A DNA stretch of 64,000 nucleotides from Paraspadella gotoi (lineage: Eukaryota > Chaetognatha), in NCBI GenBank assembly GCA_051294375.1, contig CM119268.1, positions 9,669,216 through 9,733,215 on the forward strand. Direction: 5' to 3'. A model generated the notes under the pieces. That model saw only the letters and a list, made by a program, of their open reading frames with translations. It searched no databases and was not told the origin of the DNA. This document shows, piece by piece, positions 11,675 through 27,536 of the stretch (within the stretch, counting starts at the first letter, position 1; every line of letters begins with the position of its first letter). Both the position numbers and the translations under genes were made by a program.

Positions 11675-14600
11675 TCACGACGCCATCACCATCTTGTCGT
11701 TGGACATTTTCGGCGAAAACCCGGGAAAAGAGTCGGCGCCCATCATGGCACCGCCCATCGACGCTCCCATGGCCCCGCCCATCCCCGCACCTATGTCACC
11801 GCTTTCCATTGGGGACATTTGCCCCGCCAGGCCAGAGGCGTCCGTCATTCGTCCGAACGGGGTCGGGAAAGGGGCGCCCGCCATGCCGGGCATTCCTGGC
11901 ACGATGGGGCCGAGATTCATTGGACCGGGACCTGTGAGAAAATCAGCGATATAAATTAAAGTTGTATCTGTAAATAATAGTAATATCATTCTCACCTCCC
12001 ATCATGGGAGCTCCTCCCATCATAGGTGCTCCTCCCATCATGGGTGCTCCTCCCATCATGGGTGCTCCTCCCATTCATGCCGCCAGCACCTGATGAAATC
12101 ATAGAAAATTCCAGTTCGAAAAGAAAAGTTCCGCTAAGGTTTTTAACGTTCCTACCTTTCCCCCCACAAGAAATAATAATAATAATATATAATAATAATG
12201 ATGTATTATAAATCAAGATATGTTCGTCAACTGTCCAATTTCTCGTTTTAAATCAAATTGATAAGATTACATCACTACCTCCATTGAATGGAGACATCTA
12301 CAGGATTTGGAAAGGCGTCGACATGACCGGAGCCCCGAGACCGGAGAGTCCTGAAATTTTAAAAGTGAATCCAGTTCTTGAATTTGAATGGAAGTTTATT
12401 TTTGTCACGGACTGATCGCAAATCGCCACTAATCTCGCTAAATCACTAAAAACGAAACGGATGATTTTGAGATATGCTGTCTTATTTGGCGCACCATAGT
12501 TGAGTGATACGAGAATAATTCCGCTTGAATATGATTGTGTCATTTGACTTCAGGTGAATCACGTCTAGGGGGATTAGCTCAAACGGTAGAGCGCTCGCTT
12601 TGCATGCGAGAGGTACCGGGATCGTTACCCGGATCCTCCATCTTTATATTTTTAAACTTAAACGCATGTAATTTTAACTAAGTACAGTTGACAATTTTAC
12701 AAGCGCCGGTAAAAAACGCTGTCATTGATTTTAAAGAGTATTGAATAGAAAATATTAAAGTTAATTTATATGTCAAGATATTTATATTGATCAGTTAAGA
12801 TTGCTTGCAGTGTAGTGGAGAAAGTTGGCTGTCAAAATCAAAGTTTTCATTTTCCATACACTTTTTAATTTACAATTTTTCTCACTTTCAGTAGATTTCT
12901 GAAAAAATTTGAAATAAAAATGATATATTAATATCTTTTTCTGAAAGCTCCTTTAAAATCTAAATAAAATGAACGTACTTTCACAATTGCCTAGATTAAG
13001 ATATTTAATTTAATTAGGATATTCAAAAAAATAGCATCTTTCCCAAAATCAATAACAGAGGGTAAAATTTAAGCTTTTTAATCATATTGTGATTGCTATC
13101 TAAATCTTTTTTTTCAGGCTCTTTTCATGATACTTTGTATATAAACATCTAAAATAATATTTTATGTTACTAATAATCTTAAAACAGGTCATATAATTTT
13201 TTAAGAATTTAAAAATTTATATATTATCACTTTTGACTCTTAATTGATCCCAAGGCTGGCAGCTTAATTTTTATGTTAGAACTTTTGTAAGTAATCCATT
13301 TCCTCTATTTTTTAAGGGCTTTCTGAGGATAATAACTTGTTAATATTTTTTTAAATACATTGTTTAAAAAAGTGCCTTAATATGTTAAAAAAAAAAATAA
13401 TAAGACAGTTAGTTGGAAAATAAACCCTGATATTGCCAACCAACTTTTACCGCTCTTATGTCAAGGCATATCTCAACCGTAATCGAATATAAAATATTAA
13501 GGAACACATTAAATTAACTTTAATATTTTCTATGCTCAACTTACATTTTTAAAATCAATAAAATAACCACTGGTTTGCAAATGAACAGCGTTTTTTTACA
13601 CGGCCGCTTGTAAAATTGTTCAACATGCAGTAAGTATAGAAACGGTTTCACCTTTAGTTGCCGTCATCGCACCCAGACCTGACAAGGGACCAAAATATTT
13701 AAATTTCATTTTTATTTGGATTTTAAAAAACCGACAGTTCTCAAACTGCCAGCCTCGCTGTGTCTCTCTATAACTTACCGGCTGCTGTTCCAGGACTGGC
13801 GAAGGGCGTGTTGGTAAGGAGTTGATTGGCGCCAAGATCCGGGCCACCGCCGGAAATCAAAGGATTTCCGGCGACGTTCATGAGATTAGCGCCGGCGCTC
13901 GGAAGGCCGATTTGAGAGAGTCCTTGTCCGAGACCTAAAAAATCATAGATAATGATAAAAACATTCTCAATTAGTTTCCTTTTAACTTCTCCAGACTCCG
14001 GTGGTCCAAAACCCCCTCATCAACTCACCCAATAATCCGCCGAGCTCGTTTCCTCCGTTCGCGAGATTTCCGGCCGCGTTGGCGATCGGCGAAGTGAGTC
14101 CGTTCAGTCCCGGCACCGCCCGCGCGCCGAAAAGTCCCGCCACGCCACTCTCGAGTCCTAGTCCGCCCGTCGAAGTGCCTAACAGCCCTCCCAGATTGCC
14201 TCTGTTCAAGAGGTTAGAGAGGCCTGGTAGCGCCGTTGAAGTTCCTCCTAAGAGGCCGGCGCCCCCTAGCGTGCCGGTCAGTCCGCGCGACCCGGTCAGA
14301 GCTGAGAGCAGAGTCGACCGCGGAGAGGCGGAGAGGAGTGCCTCAAGGCCACCGAGGTTGCCGAGGGCTCCCCCGACGCCGCTGCCACCGACGCCGCTTT
14401 TCAGTCCTCCTAAAAGGCCGAGACCCGTTAGTAAGGGGCTGCTTCCTCCGGCACCGAGCAACACGTCCATGAGGTCGTTGGCGACGCCAGAGGAGGAGGA
14501 GGTCCCGAGCAGGGCGTCGCTCAGCCCCGACGACCCACCGAGCAGGGCGTCGACGAGGACGTTGGAGCCGAGGGAACGCTTCCGAATTCCGCCGCCCGGC

Positions 14601-15640
14601 TTGACTGTTCCCTTCAGTAGGGTGGACAGCAGGGAATTGTAGAGGTTCTGAGTGAGGGGAGATTAAGAAATGTACTTCGTTCATTCCATTTAAGATCCGA
14701 ATTATTCAATCTAATTTGCATATATTATCGTGATTGCTCTCTGAGAAACTTTCAACTTTCAATTTGTATTAACTCGAAGTTTAAAAGATCAAATTATACC
14801 TTGTCATGGTCCATCTGTAAATAATATACTAAATAATATACTATATCTGTAAATAATATACTAAATATACGTAAAGGTAAAAAGTATTAATTAACCAAGA
14901 AAACAAAAATTTTAAAGAGAACACAAAATTATTCCTTAACCTCGACGCTGTGATTTCGTACATATTTCCAATTTCATATAAAATCTTTTCGGCGACTGCC
15001 CACCTTTTTTGTTGGTTGCCTGGCAACGGTGGCGGTAGTGGTCGAAGTTGACGGCCCGGTTTTCGTCGTCGGATGCTTCTTGGTGACGGTCGTCTCAACA
15101 GTTTGGTAGACGCGGGGACGCAGCTGCTGCTGCTGCGCGGCGTCGCAGTCTGAATGATGTGCGTTTCCGGCTGCTGCTGGACAACGAATTGGTAGCTCGG
15201 AGACAAGACCTTGCATTTCGAAGGGTTTAAAAATGAAAGGGATGGAACGATCGGATTTGTTTCATCTGGCCTTCTATTTTAAGACTGAAAATTACCTGAG
15301 ACGTCATGGGGGTTCCACGAATGTCGTACGAGGAATTTGGTGAGTTCCGAGAAGATGATAGCTCGGTCGCGTCACCAAGGCGGCTTGAGTGATGGAAGTG
15401 CATCGAAACGGAATCTGGTGGACGAACGAATTCCGATGACGAAATCTCTTTCTTGTCGTTCTTTCACCCTCTCTCCCCCCCCTTGTCGCTTACTTGCATG
15501 GTCGCAAACTCTCAGGGCCGCGTTGAAAAGCGTCCCAGGGCCGCACTGAAAGGTGAACGTTCGCCCTTCAGTGCAGCGTATGAAGTGGGAACAGTGGGTG
15601 GGTTCCGCGTACAATCCATCCATGTGATTGGCGCAGAAAG
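11675..15640 (-). CDS. CBM14 chitin-binding protein with Gly/Leu-rich body and Met/Gly-rich tail
   Basis: Likely a secreted matrix or cuticle protein. The exons, 5' to 3', are 15494-15640, 15004-15209, 14029-14647, 13779-13934, 13652-13678, 12279-12350, 11996-12089 and 11675-11931, mostly bounded by phase-1 introns. Exon 15494-15640 is a CBM14 (peritrophin-A) domain with cysteine spacing C-x13-C-x5-C-x9-C-x12-C and a sixth cysteine early in the next exon. After a Thr/Lys-rich linker (VETTVTKKHPTTKTG) comes a roughly 250-residue low-complexity region of Gly-Gly-Leu, Leu-Leu-Gly and Gly-Leu units, then GGAPMM repeats, then a Met/Gly-rich end with TGA at 11675. Two defects appear: an in-frame TAG in exon 12279-12350 and a +1 indel in 11996-12089, where an extra A shifts the ATGATGGGAGGAGC repeat. 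The signal-peptide exon was not found. Chitin binding follows from the family; a structural role is inference. Confidence 0.78.
12568..12640 (+). tRNA. tRNA-Ala (TGC)
   Basis: A 73-base cloverleaf. Acceptor stem GGGGGAT pairs with ATCCTCC and the discriminator base is A. The D arm is GCTC-AAACGGTA-GAGC, the anticodon stem CTCGC/GCGAG with loop TTTGCAT (anticodon TGC), and the T arm CCGGG/CCCGG. The G3 position forms a G-T wobble in the acceptor stem, a known alanine identity element (G3-U70). There is no intron. The T loop reads ATCGTTA, where the conserved A58 position appears to be T, which would weaken the internal B box. It lies antisense inside an intron of the CBM14 gene. Functional or slightly damaged copy. 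Confidence 0.92.
12685..13626. mobile_element. Foldback DNA element (MITE-like) with inverted ends
   Basis: The left end (12685 onward) and the reverse complement of the right end (to about 13626) share ACAATTTTACAAGCG, then an AAAAACGCTGT block, then ATTGATTTTAAA and GAAAATATTAAAGTTAATTT further in. The arms are about 100 bases or more, around an AT-rich centre with no transposase frame. It lies in the same CBM14-gene intron as the tRNA and ends about 25 bases from the small exon 13652-13678. Class inferred from structure only; the target-site duplication was not resolved. Confidence 0.65.
15494..15640 (-). other. CBM14 domain exon
   Basis: This single exon encodes most of a type-2 chitin-binding domain: CANHMDGLYAEPTHC, then CSHFIRC, then CTEGRTFTFQC, then a final CDHA. 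It is flanked by phase-1 introns on both sides, the usual layout of a shuffled extracellular module. Aromatic and acidic residues of the family are present (Tyr, Phe, Asp). This is the firmest piece of evidence for the gene at 11675-15640. Confidence 0.92.
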
Positions 15641-16919
15641 CTGGAGACGTGGGGGGGCGTGGCAAGGGAAGGCGCGGGGCGAGAGGGAGAAAGGGCGAGG
15701 GAGAAAGGGCGAGGGAGGCAGGCGATAGCGGAGGAAGCAAGCAGGGACGAGGTAAGGGGGGGGGAAAGATGCGAACGCGACGATCCTTTCAATATTCAAA
15801 GTTTTACACTTTGCCTAAGTTTTAGGATTGACATGCGGGGAAGGCTTTTTTTGTTTATTTTTAGGTCAAGTCTTTTTCTAAAACGCTTTGGGTTCTAAAA
15901 TCGCAAGTTTTAAGAATTTACAAGAACATGCAGGAAAGAATTTTGTCGCAGTTTTTAGTGGTTTTTATTTTTCTTTCTTTATATTTAAAAAAAGCATGAA
16001 GAGACTGCAATTTTTTCGTCTTTTTTTTTACATCCTCTTGGTTTGATAGAAGAGAAAGAATTTCTTAAAATAATAACTCTCGCTTTAATGCCAGTTGCAG
16101 ATGGACGACGTCAGTTTTGACGCCGTCACTTTTGGGAGCCACGGTGGATCTGTTCGGGTGGCCGCCCGGGTCTCAAGATTCCCAACGGCATCGTCTCCGC
16201 GCGTCGTCTTGGGATACCTTTTTTGACGACGCACTTGCAAGCTGACGGGAATTTTAAATTAAATTCTGACCGAGTTAAATGCATAATTTTTCGTGGTGAC
16301 TTGTAAATGTCGTTATTCTTCATTATGTAAATATGCAAATATGATCGTTATTTTTGTAAAATTGGTCACGATGTGAAGAAACAAATTTAAATGACATAAT
16401 CAATTGAAACGTGATCGAAAATATACTTAGTTTATTATATTAAATCTACCCCTCACCAAAAAAAAAAGAAGAAATAATTAGCTTTTAACTAAACACTGAA
16501 CAGTGTTCAGTGAACACTGAAACATGACCATGATTCTTTCGCCTCAATATAAACCACAAATTGCCAAGGCTAAAAGACTTCCAGCCTTCCAGGTGTCGCT
16601 AATCAGGGAAGAAGAAAACGTGCGTCCTTTTAATTTCTCCCTCGGTCCTCGGCTCGGTGTCTCCGGAGGGAAATGAGAATTTTAAAAGGCGACGAATCTT
16701 TTGAAGGAAAAACAATAAAAAAGAGAGATCACGTGCGAATCAAAGGACGAACATCGTTACAAACGAACTTGGGGATCGAGAAAAATCTTGATCGGGAAAA
16801 ACTCTCGATTTATTAGATTAATTCGGCGAAGGAAGTGAGTTAACGAAGCCGAAGGTGGTAACGATGAAATGTGCCGTTGGGGTAAAACAACGATTTTGAG
16901 AACTGGGACGAAAACCTCA
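15641..16919. other. Intergenic or 5' part of the CBM14 gene
   Basis: It should contain the signal-peptide exon and promoter of the CBM14 gene, which I could not place. A 24-base candidate micro-exon at 16218-16241 on the minus strand (phase 1 to 1, reading ACKCVVKK) is compatible with the CBM14 exon phase but is too short to trust. The plus-strand tttatt at 16809-16814 gives a minus-strand AATAAA about 105 bases past the stop of the VPVEV gene, a good poly(A) signal. Confidence 0.4.
16809..16814 (-). terminator. Poly(A) signal AATAAA for the VPVEV gene
   Basis: The canonical hexamer lies on the minus strand roughly 105 bases downstream of the TGA at 16920, as expected for the 3' end of that gene. 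Confidence 0.55.
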
Positions 16920-21737
<4,818 letters not shown>

Positions 21738-23995
21738 GGTGGAGGTCGCGGGAGGCAGAAACAAGGACGAACCTCGGGATGAACGGAATATCGATTAGAC
21801 TTCGCTCGTTCCCCCCCTTCCTTTTTTTTTTTTTATCCCCGCGCCGACGCTGGAGCGAAAAAAAAAAACAAAGGAGAGGGGTTGAGGAAGAACGAGGGGG
21901 AAGGGGGGCGTCGCGGATTCTGCGCATGCGCTGGAGAGAGAGAGAGAGAAAAAAGGGAAGACAGATATATACGTTGTATGAAGGTTTATTTGAGATGAAG
22001 GCGGGGATTTATTGAGAGAGAAGAGACGACAAATGATTAACGATGTGTACCGTACTCTTTTCGTTGCATTACTTCAGGAAAAACAATAAATCAATAATTG
22101 GCTTTTTTTTTTTTTTTTTGAAGAGTTTGATGCTTATATATATTCCTTTAAAAAAATTGCGGAAAACATTGGTCCGTCCGCGCTACAAGATTGAAAATAT
22201 TGTAAATTGAGGAAAGACCGAAGCCAATGTGAATAGCATTGTTTTTTTTTTTTTTTGTTTCGCAAAAAAAAAAAAAAGAAGAATCCGCGGCTGAAGAAAG
22301 TGACCACCGACAAATCCTTCTCTATTTTTTTTTTACGCTCTTAATTTTCCATTCGACCTCTCTTTCTCTCTTTTCCTTCTTTCTCTCTCTCCTTCCTTTC
22401 TTCTTCCCTCTTTTTTTCCTCTCTTTTTTTTTACTTTTCGAGCCGCAGGCGTTAGAATTGAGGAGCGGCCAATTAATGGAACGCGGGAGCCGCCGAACGC
22501 CTTCCAGAATCGAGAGAGGAGAACCGAAACCTCAGCTTGTTCCTTCGTCGCGAAATTTGGGTTTCGAAAGAAAAGAATCCGATCAGAAAGGAAAAATGTT
22601 AAAAAAAAGGGAAAAACAAGGGGAAGATACAACGCATGTTGTTTGTTTTTTTCTTTTTTTTTCCTTTATTCTATTTATTCTATTCTATTTCTTTTTTTTT
22701 TTTTTAATTCGCGGTAACACGCAACTCTATCATATGACTGTGGATACAGGAACATAAAAAGTTTACCTGTAGGCGGAATTTAAACATAAATCTTAATTCG
22801 CTAGACTCATACTACAAATAAAGTTAAATGTTATAACAAAAACCAAAGTTAAAAAAAAACTTTTTATAATTGAAAAAGGAAAAACGAGGAGGTAAGACAG
22901 CTGAGTAGTCTCAACTTTTTCTTTTGTCTTTTGTTTTGGTTTTTTTTTATTCTCGTTTTCTTTTTTTTACATTTTATTTTAATTTACTTAGTTTTCCTTT
23001 ATTTATTTTATTTTATGAAATTGGTACAACCATTATAAAAAATTATTCATTCATTTAATAAATAAACTATCTTGCCCCTGACTTTTGGACAGGCTTTGGT
23101 GGTTTAAGGCCTCCATTACTCTTAGAAGATATTGACATAGCAGGTCCTTGCAAGCTTTCAATCAAGACTCTCTCACAGTCTCATTTATTCACTCCCAGAG
23201 TACCTGGCTTCCCTATCAATGAAGTGGTATAATGTTTCAAAGAATGTTTCAATTGTATGAAAAGACCGGCGAATACTACTATTCAATTTTTTTTCCTTCC
23301 TTTATTTTTTTTTCATCTTTCTCGTCAACTTTCAGTTTTTTTTGCATCACACATAACTAATAAAAAATATAATGTACAAGAATAATGTGTCAAATTTAAA
23401 ACTGAAAAATAAAATCAAACGTGATAAGATAAGTTTTTCTCCAACGATTCCTGATTTTATAAAAGTAGCGGATCGAATATAAATAACTTCAAAATAAAAA
23501 AAAGTTTGATTTCGATTCACCTGGGCAATTAAGTTTATCCTATCAAGGGAACCATGGTACTTAATTTCAGAGGAATTTTGCCTTTAATCATTCGATCTTA
23601 AATCTTGAACAGAATTGAAAATCGATGCGGATTAATTTTCTCAGGCGATTCCATTTCTACTTTCAAACTCAACAAGTCAGTTGTCTTCCGTGAAATGTCA
23701 ATCTAAGTGTGTCCACCTTTGAACTCAGAACTGAAAAAAAATTTCGAAAACTTATCGCTTAAAAAACCTCGCGGATGTATTATCATTTTTTTTTAAAAAC
23801 CATATTTTGCTATTTCGCGTTTTACGTTTCTTTTCTTAATTGGTCTTCCGAAGAACCGAAACGAAAAACCTGCTTCGACTTTTGATCCGAACATCGAAAC
23901 GATTGTCATCTACTCCGGATTGACGATTTTAAATTTCTGTAAACTTAGCTGACGAGTGACTTTGATTCTCCAGAAATCTCCACGGATCTGCTCAA
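21738..23995. other. Intergenic, divergent upstream region (VPVEV gene and copper transporter)
   Basis: It lies between the start of the minus-strand secreted-protein gene and the plus-strand copper transporter, so it should hold both promoters. It contains long T runs, pyrimidine tracts and one copy of the GAAATTGGTACAACC repeat (23015-23280). Positions from about 21934 on are repeated at 31071 on. I see no supported coding exon. Confidence 0.4.
23015..23280 (+). repeat. Interspersed repeat, GAAATTGGTACAACC family (left copy)
   Basis: Begins ATGAAATTGGTACAACC, then CATTTAATAAATAAACTATC, then TTTGGACAGGCTTTGGTGG and the AAGGCCTCCAT block, ending in GAAAAGACC. The same block recurs at 32151 (its duplicate), 30407, 38748, 60176 and 60475. 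No coding capacity. Probably a short non-autonomous element. Confidence 0.75.
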
Positions 23996-24080
23996 ATGTA
24001 TTTCCACTGGGGAGACTCGGAGAGAATTCTCTTTAAACGTGGGTGACAGGGGGCGGATCCGGATCAACGGTACGTTACAA

Positions 24081-24177
<97 letters not shown>

Positions 24178-24867
24178 AGAGCCACTATTTACTAAAAGAG
24201 ACGAAATTCCAATTGCTGCTCACTCATATTTCCAACGAATTTCTTTTTGCAGGCGTATTTTGTCCTTTCCTGCGTCGCCTTTTTCATACTTAGTATGCTG
24301 CTGAAATTCTCTCCAACGTTTTAACTTGTCTGCGCCAAAGTCCAACAAGAAAACATTCGATGAAAACAAATGATCAAGTCACGGAAGCACACCAAGAGAT
24401 GACGCATATGCTCGATAGTAAGAGAATGGAACAAGTTGGTAAAATGAACATCGCCATCGATGATGACAAATAAATTTTATTTTCATCTTATTTAATGAAA
24501 ATTAGGATTTATAATTATATGGAAGGAAGTTATCAAAGTAACCTCCTTTTGATAGCTTATAATTATAAAATTATATTTTACAACTAATTCTCGTTCAATT
24601 TCCCTGCGTTTAGAAAACGAAGCGGAGTTCCGTAGAAGCTAAAAGCGGCGCCAAAAACGTTCGCCAATTTGATTTTGACTGCAAAGGATCCGCGACGCTT
24701 GGCGTTCGTTTGATCTCATCTTTGGTCTTCGCTTTAAGACTTTTGCTCGCTTACGTTCTCATGCTCGTCGTCATGACTTTCAACATGTGGTTTTTCTTTC
24801 AATTCTTTTTGGCAACTTTTTTGGTTACTGGTTGTTTTGGTACGAAATTCAAAGGAAAGAGAAATAA
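23996..24867 (+). pseudogene. Copper transporter (CTR), frame-broken left copy
   Basis: Counterpart of the intact gene at 33129-33936. The exons correspond to 23996-24069, 24253-24438 and 24687-24867. Relative to the right copy, exon 1 lacks one A (TTTAAAC against TTTAAAAC), exon 2 lacks one G (CTGCTGAAA against CTGCTGGAAA), and exon 3 has shifted T runs that scramble TM3 and the tail. The second intron donor, GTAAAA, is better here than in the right copy. Nearly all differences are single-base indels in runs, which fits unpolished long-read sequence in an unmerged contig end better than a true decayed gene. Treat as a sequencing or haplotype duplicate, not as a second locus. Confidence 0.8.
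24080..24180. repeat. (GA)n microsatellite in CTR intron 1, long allele
   Basis: About 100 bases of GA/GGA repeat in the left copy. The matching site in the right copy (33221-33247) is only about 27 bases. Confidence 0.9.
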
Positions 24868-26676
24868 TTTTTTGGATAACTTTTTAGATTTGTTTTTATG
24901 TATATATTTAATTGGGAAGACTGAACATACGCAGCTATGTACCGTAAATGCTAGAATGAGAGTAAAGGTGCAAACATGACGATTTAGGAGACGTATTCGA
25001 CATTAGACGGTGGGAAGTCTGAAAAAAAAAGGCATAATGGAAAAAATGTCTACGTAATTCATTTATTAACGACAGTATATCTATAAATTCTCTGTTAATC
25101 TAATTTTTAAAATAACCCAACCGAATTATTGCCACTATAAAATTATACTGTAAGTTTTAGTTATAGTTATATTACTATAAGTTATAGTTTTACTATAAAT
25201 TATAGTATAAGAATATAAGAAAGCCTGCGGAAAGCCAGCTGCTCATTCATTGGAGTTCCAAAGCCATTTGTTTTTTTCGCACGGCAGAAAGTGTTATGGA
25301 CGCCGACACCTGGTGATGGCGGTATTCGAAACTATGAATCAAAATAAGAACAGTTTTAAACTTTAACATAAATGTAATATATATTATATTTGTATTTACA
25401 TTTAATCACCCTTCAAAATTTATTTAACTTTTTTAAACTTTGAATTCTTTTTGTCCCGAACTAACTATATTAGTATTATTTACATGTATTGATTTATGAC
25501 CAAAATTTACTGAAACAATTTTTGTTGCTGACTTGCTACTTCGTTACTATTTACCTATCACCACATAATATTTGCAGCAAAAGTGGGAAACTTTTTGGTC
25601 AAAATCCAAACAATCGTTTAATCTTCGCACATTCAGAAACACTCTCCGAAAACGAGAGACTGACAAGTCCACCTGTTGACCGAATTTCGAGACCTCGACG
25701 ACGGTTCAACTCGTCCAAATTGACTTGAGTTATTAGGAGTTACTCAGTTAGTAGTTTATAATGATTGAGAAAATGGTGCAATCTCGAACCAACCTATCGA
25801 GGTAAGAACCAAAAAGAAAACTCTCTGCACTAAGCCGTAGTAAATTCTAATTTAACTTTATTAAATTCTAAAAGTGAGGAACGAACAACATTAATTAATG
25901 AACATTTATGTATCAAAAAATCATATAAATTTTACAATTTCGCAGTAGGCCATATTTTACTAGTACTAAACCAATAAATGTTAAATTTCAAAAACATTTT
26001 TTTCTAAGATTTTTTGGCAGATTTGGATTCGTCATAAAAAGTTGGTAAAAGAAATATAACTCTTTGAAATATTCTTCATTAAGTGGGTCAAAAATTAGAA
26101 AAAGCTATATTTTAGCTGAAAATTAACTTTTATATATTAATATAGTTTTTTTAATTTTTAACCACTTAATGAAAATTTTTAAAAATGATTTATTTTCTTT
26201 ATCACTTTTGACGAGGAATTCAAATCTGAATCAAAATTAAAAAAAGCTTATTTTGAATTTTTCGATTTTATAAGGATAGTACTATATAAAATATAGCCTA
26301 CTGCGAAATTAAAAACATAAAATTAATTTTTTTTACAAATTAATGTTCACTGATGGTATGTTGTTCATAATTGACTTTTAAATTTTCGTATGTAACTTTC
26401 ACTACGCCTTACTGCACCTTGCTATTTTTTCTCCTTATCTCCCCGAGAAGTTCGATCCATGCACGGCTCCATTATTTACTGCGTCGCTGCTCCTGCCGAC
26501 TGCTGCTGCGGACGTTGTTATAGTACCCCATCGAACGCAGCTCCCAAATTCGGTATCACCACCGAAACTGCAGAGGATCGAGAAAATAGGAGGATCTTCT
26601 TTCTCATACCAGAGCGAAAAACTCGAACGAGCCAGTCGCAGTCGCTCGTCATCGGCTTTATCTACGTCATGGTAAC

Positions 26677-26719
<43 letters not shown>

Positions 26720-27457
26720 AAGAGATTTCAAACTGCCGAGCTAATAGTTGGTATATAGTTTTATTTAAAAAAAAAGCCATGGGTGTAATCCTTTTCTAAC
26801 AACAAAAAAACAAAGAATAAAAAACAATTAGGAACTTTTTGCCATTTTTTTAAAATTTTAGATTATTAGATATTAAAGATTTTAGGAGCGTGGTTCTCGA
26901 GGGGTTCTACCTTTATTATGCGATCATTGTGATGTATTGTTTCGTATTTTTTTTTTTAAGTTAAATCTGATAATCTTATAAGATCTTTTTTCGAATCTCA
27001 TACCTAATATAATATTATTAAATTGTTCACATAAAGAAAAAAAATATTTCTAGAATTTTTTAGTGAGGGTATCTACACTAATTTGTAAACTTATTTAAGA
27101 AAATATGGCTTTTCGAAAAATGACTACATCGTTAACTCAGATTAATACAAATACAACGATCGAATATGCATACAAATTCTTTTTATAGCTCTTGAAATAT
27201 TAGCGAGTAGAAAACAAATGAACACCACATGCATAAACTCGAGAGAAACGTACACGAGAGGAACAAAAGAGACTTTTCTTGGAAACCGGGAAACGCTTCA
27301 CAAAAAACATTCATGATTCTCTCCCTTCGCGACCCCCCCCTTCCATCTTGGTTTTTCTCTTATGCGTTCGACAACTCTCCCTTCTTTTCGTGATTCGACC
27401 CTCGATTCAAGTGGTTGTGAATCCTCGAAATAAGTCCGAGGAAAAGGATAGCCTGCG

Positions 27458-27536
<79 letters not shown>

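Noticed and set aside
14001-14642. 213-residue plus-strand Pro-rich frame
   Set aside because: It is the antisense shadow of the Gly/Leu-rich exon; the minus strand has matching splice sites and phases with its neighbours.
15296-15383. Possible extra exon of the CBM14 gene
   Set aside because: It has AG and GT borders, but including it breaks phase; direct joining of 15494-15640 to 15004-15209 is in phase and supplies the sixth domain cysteine.
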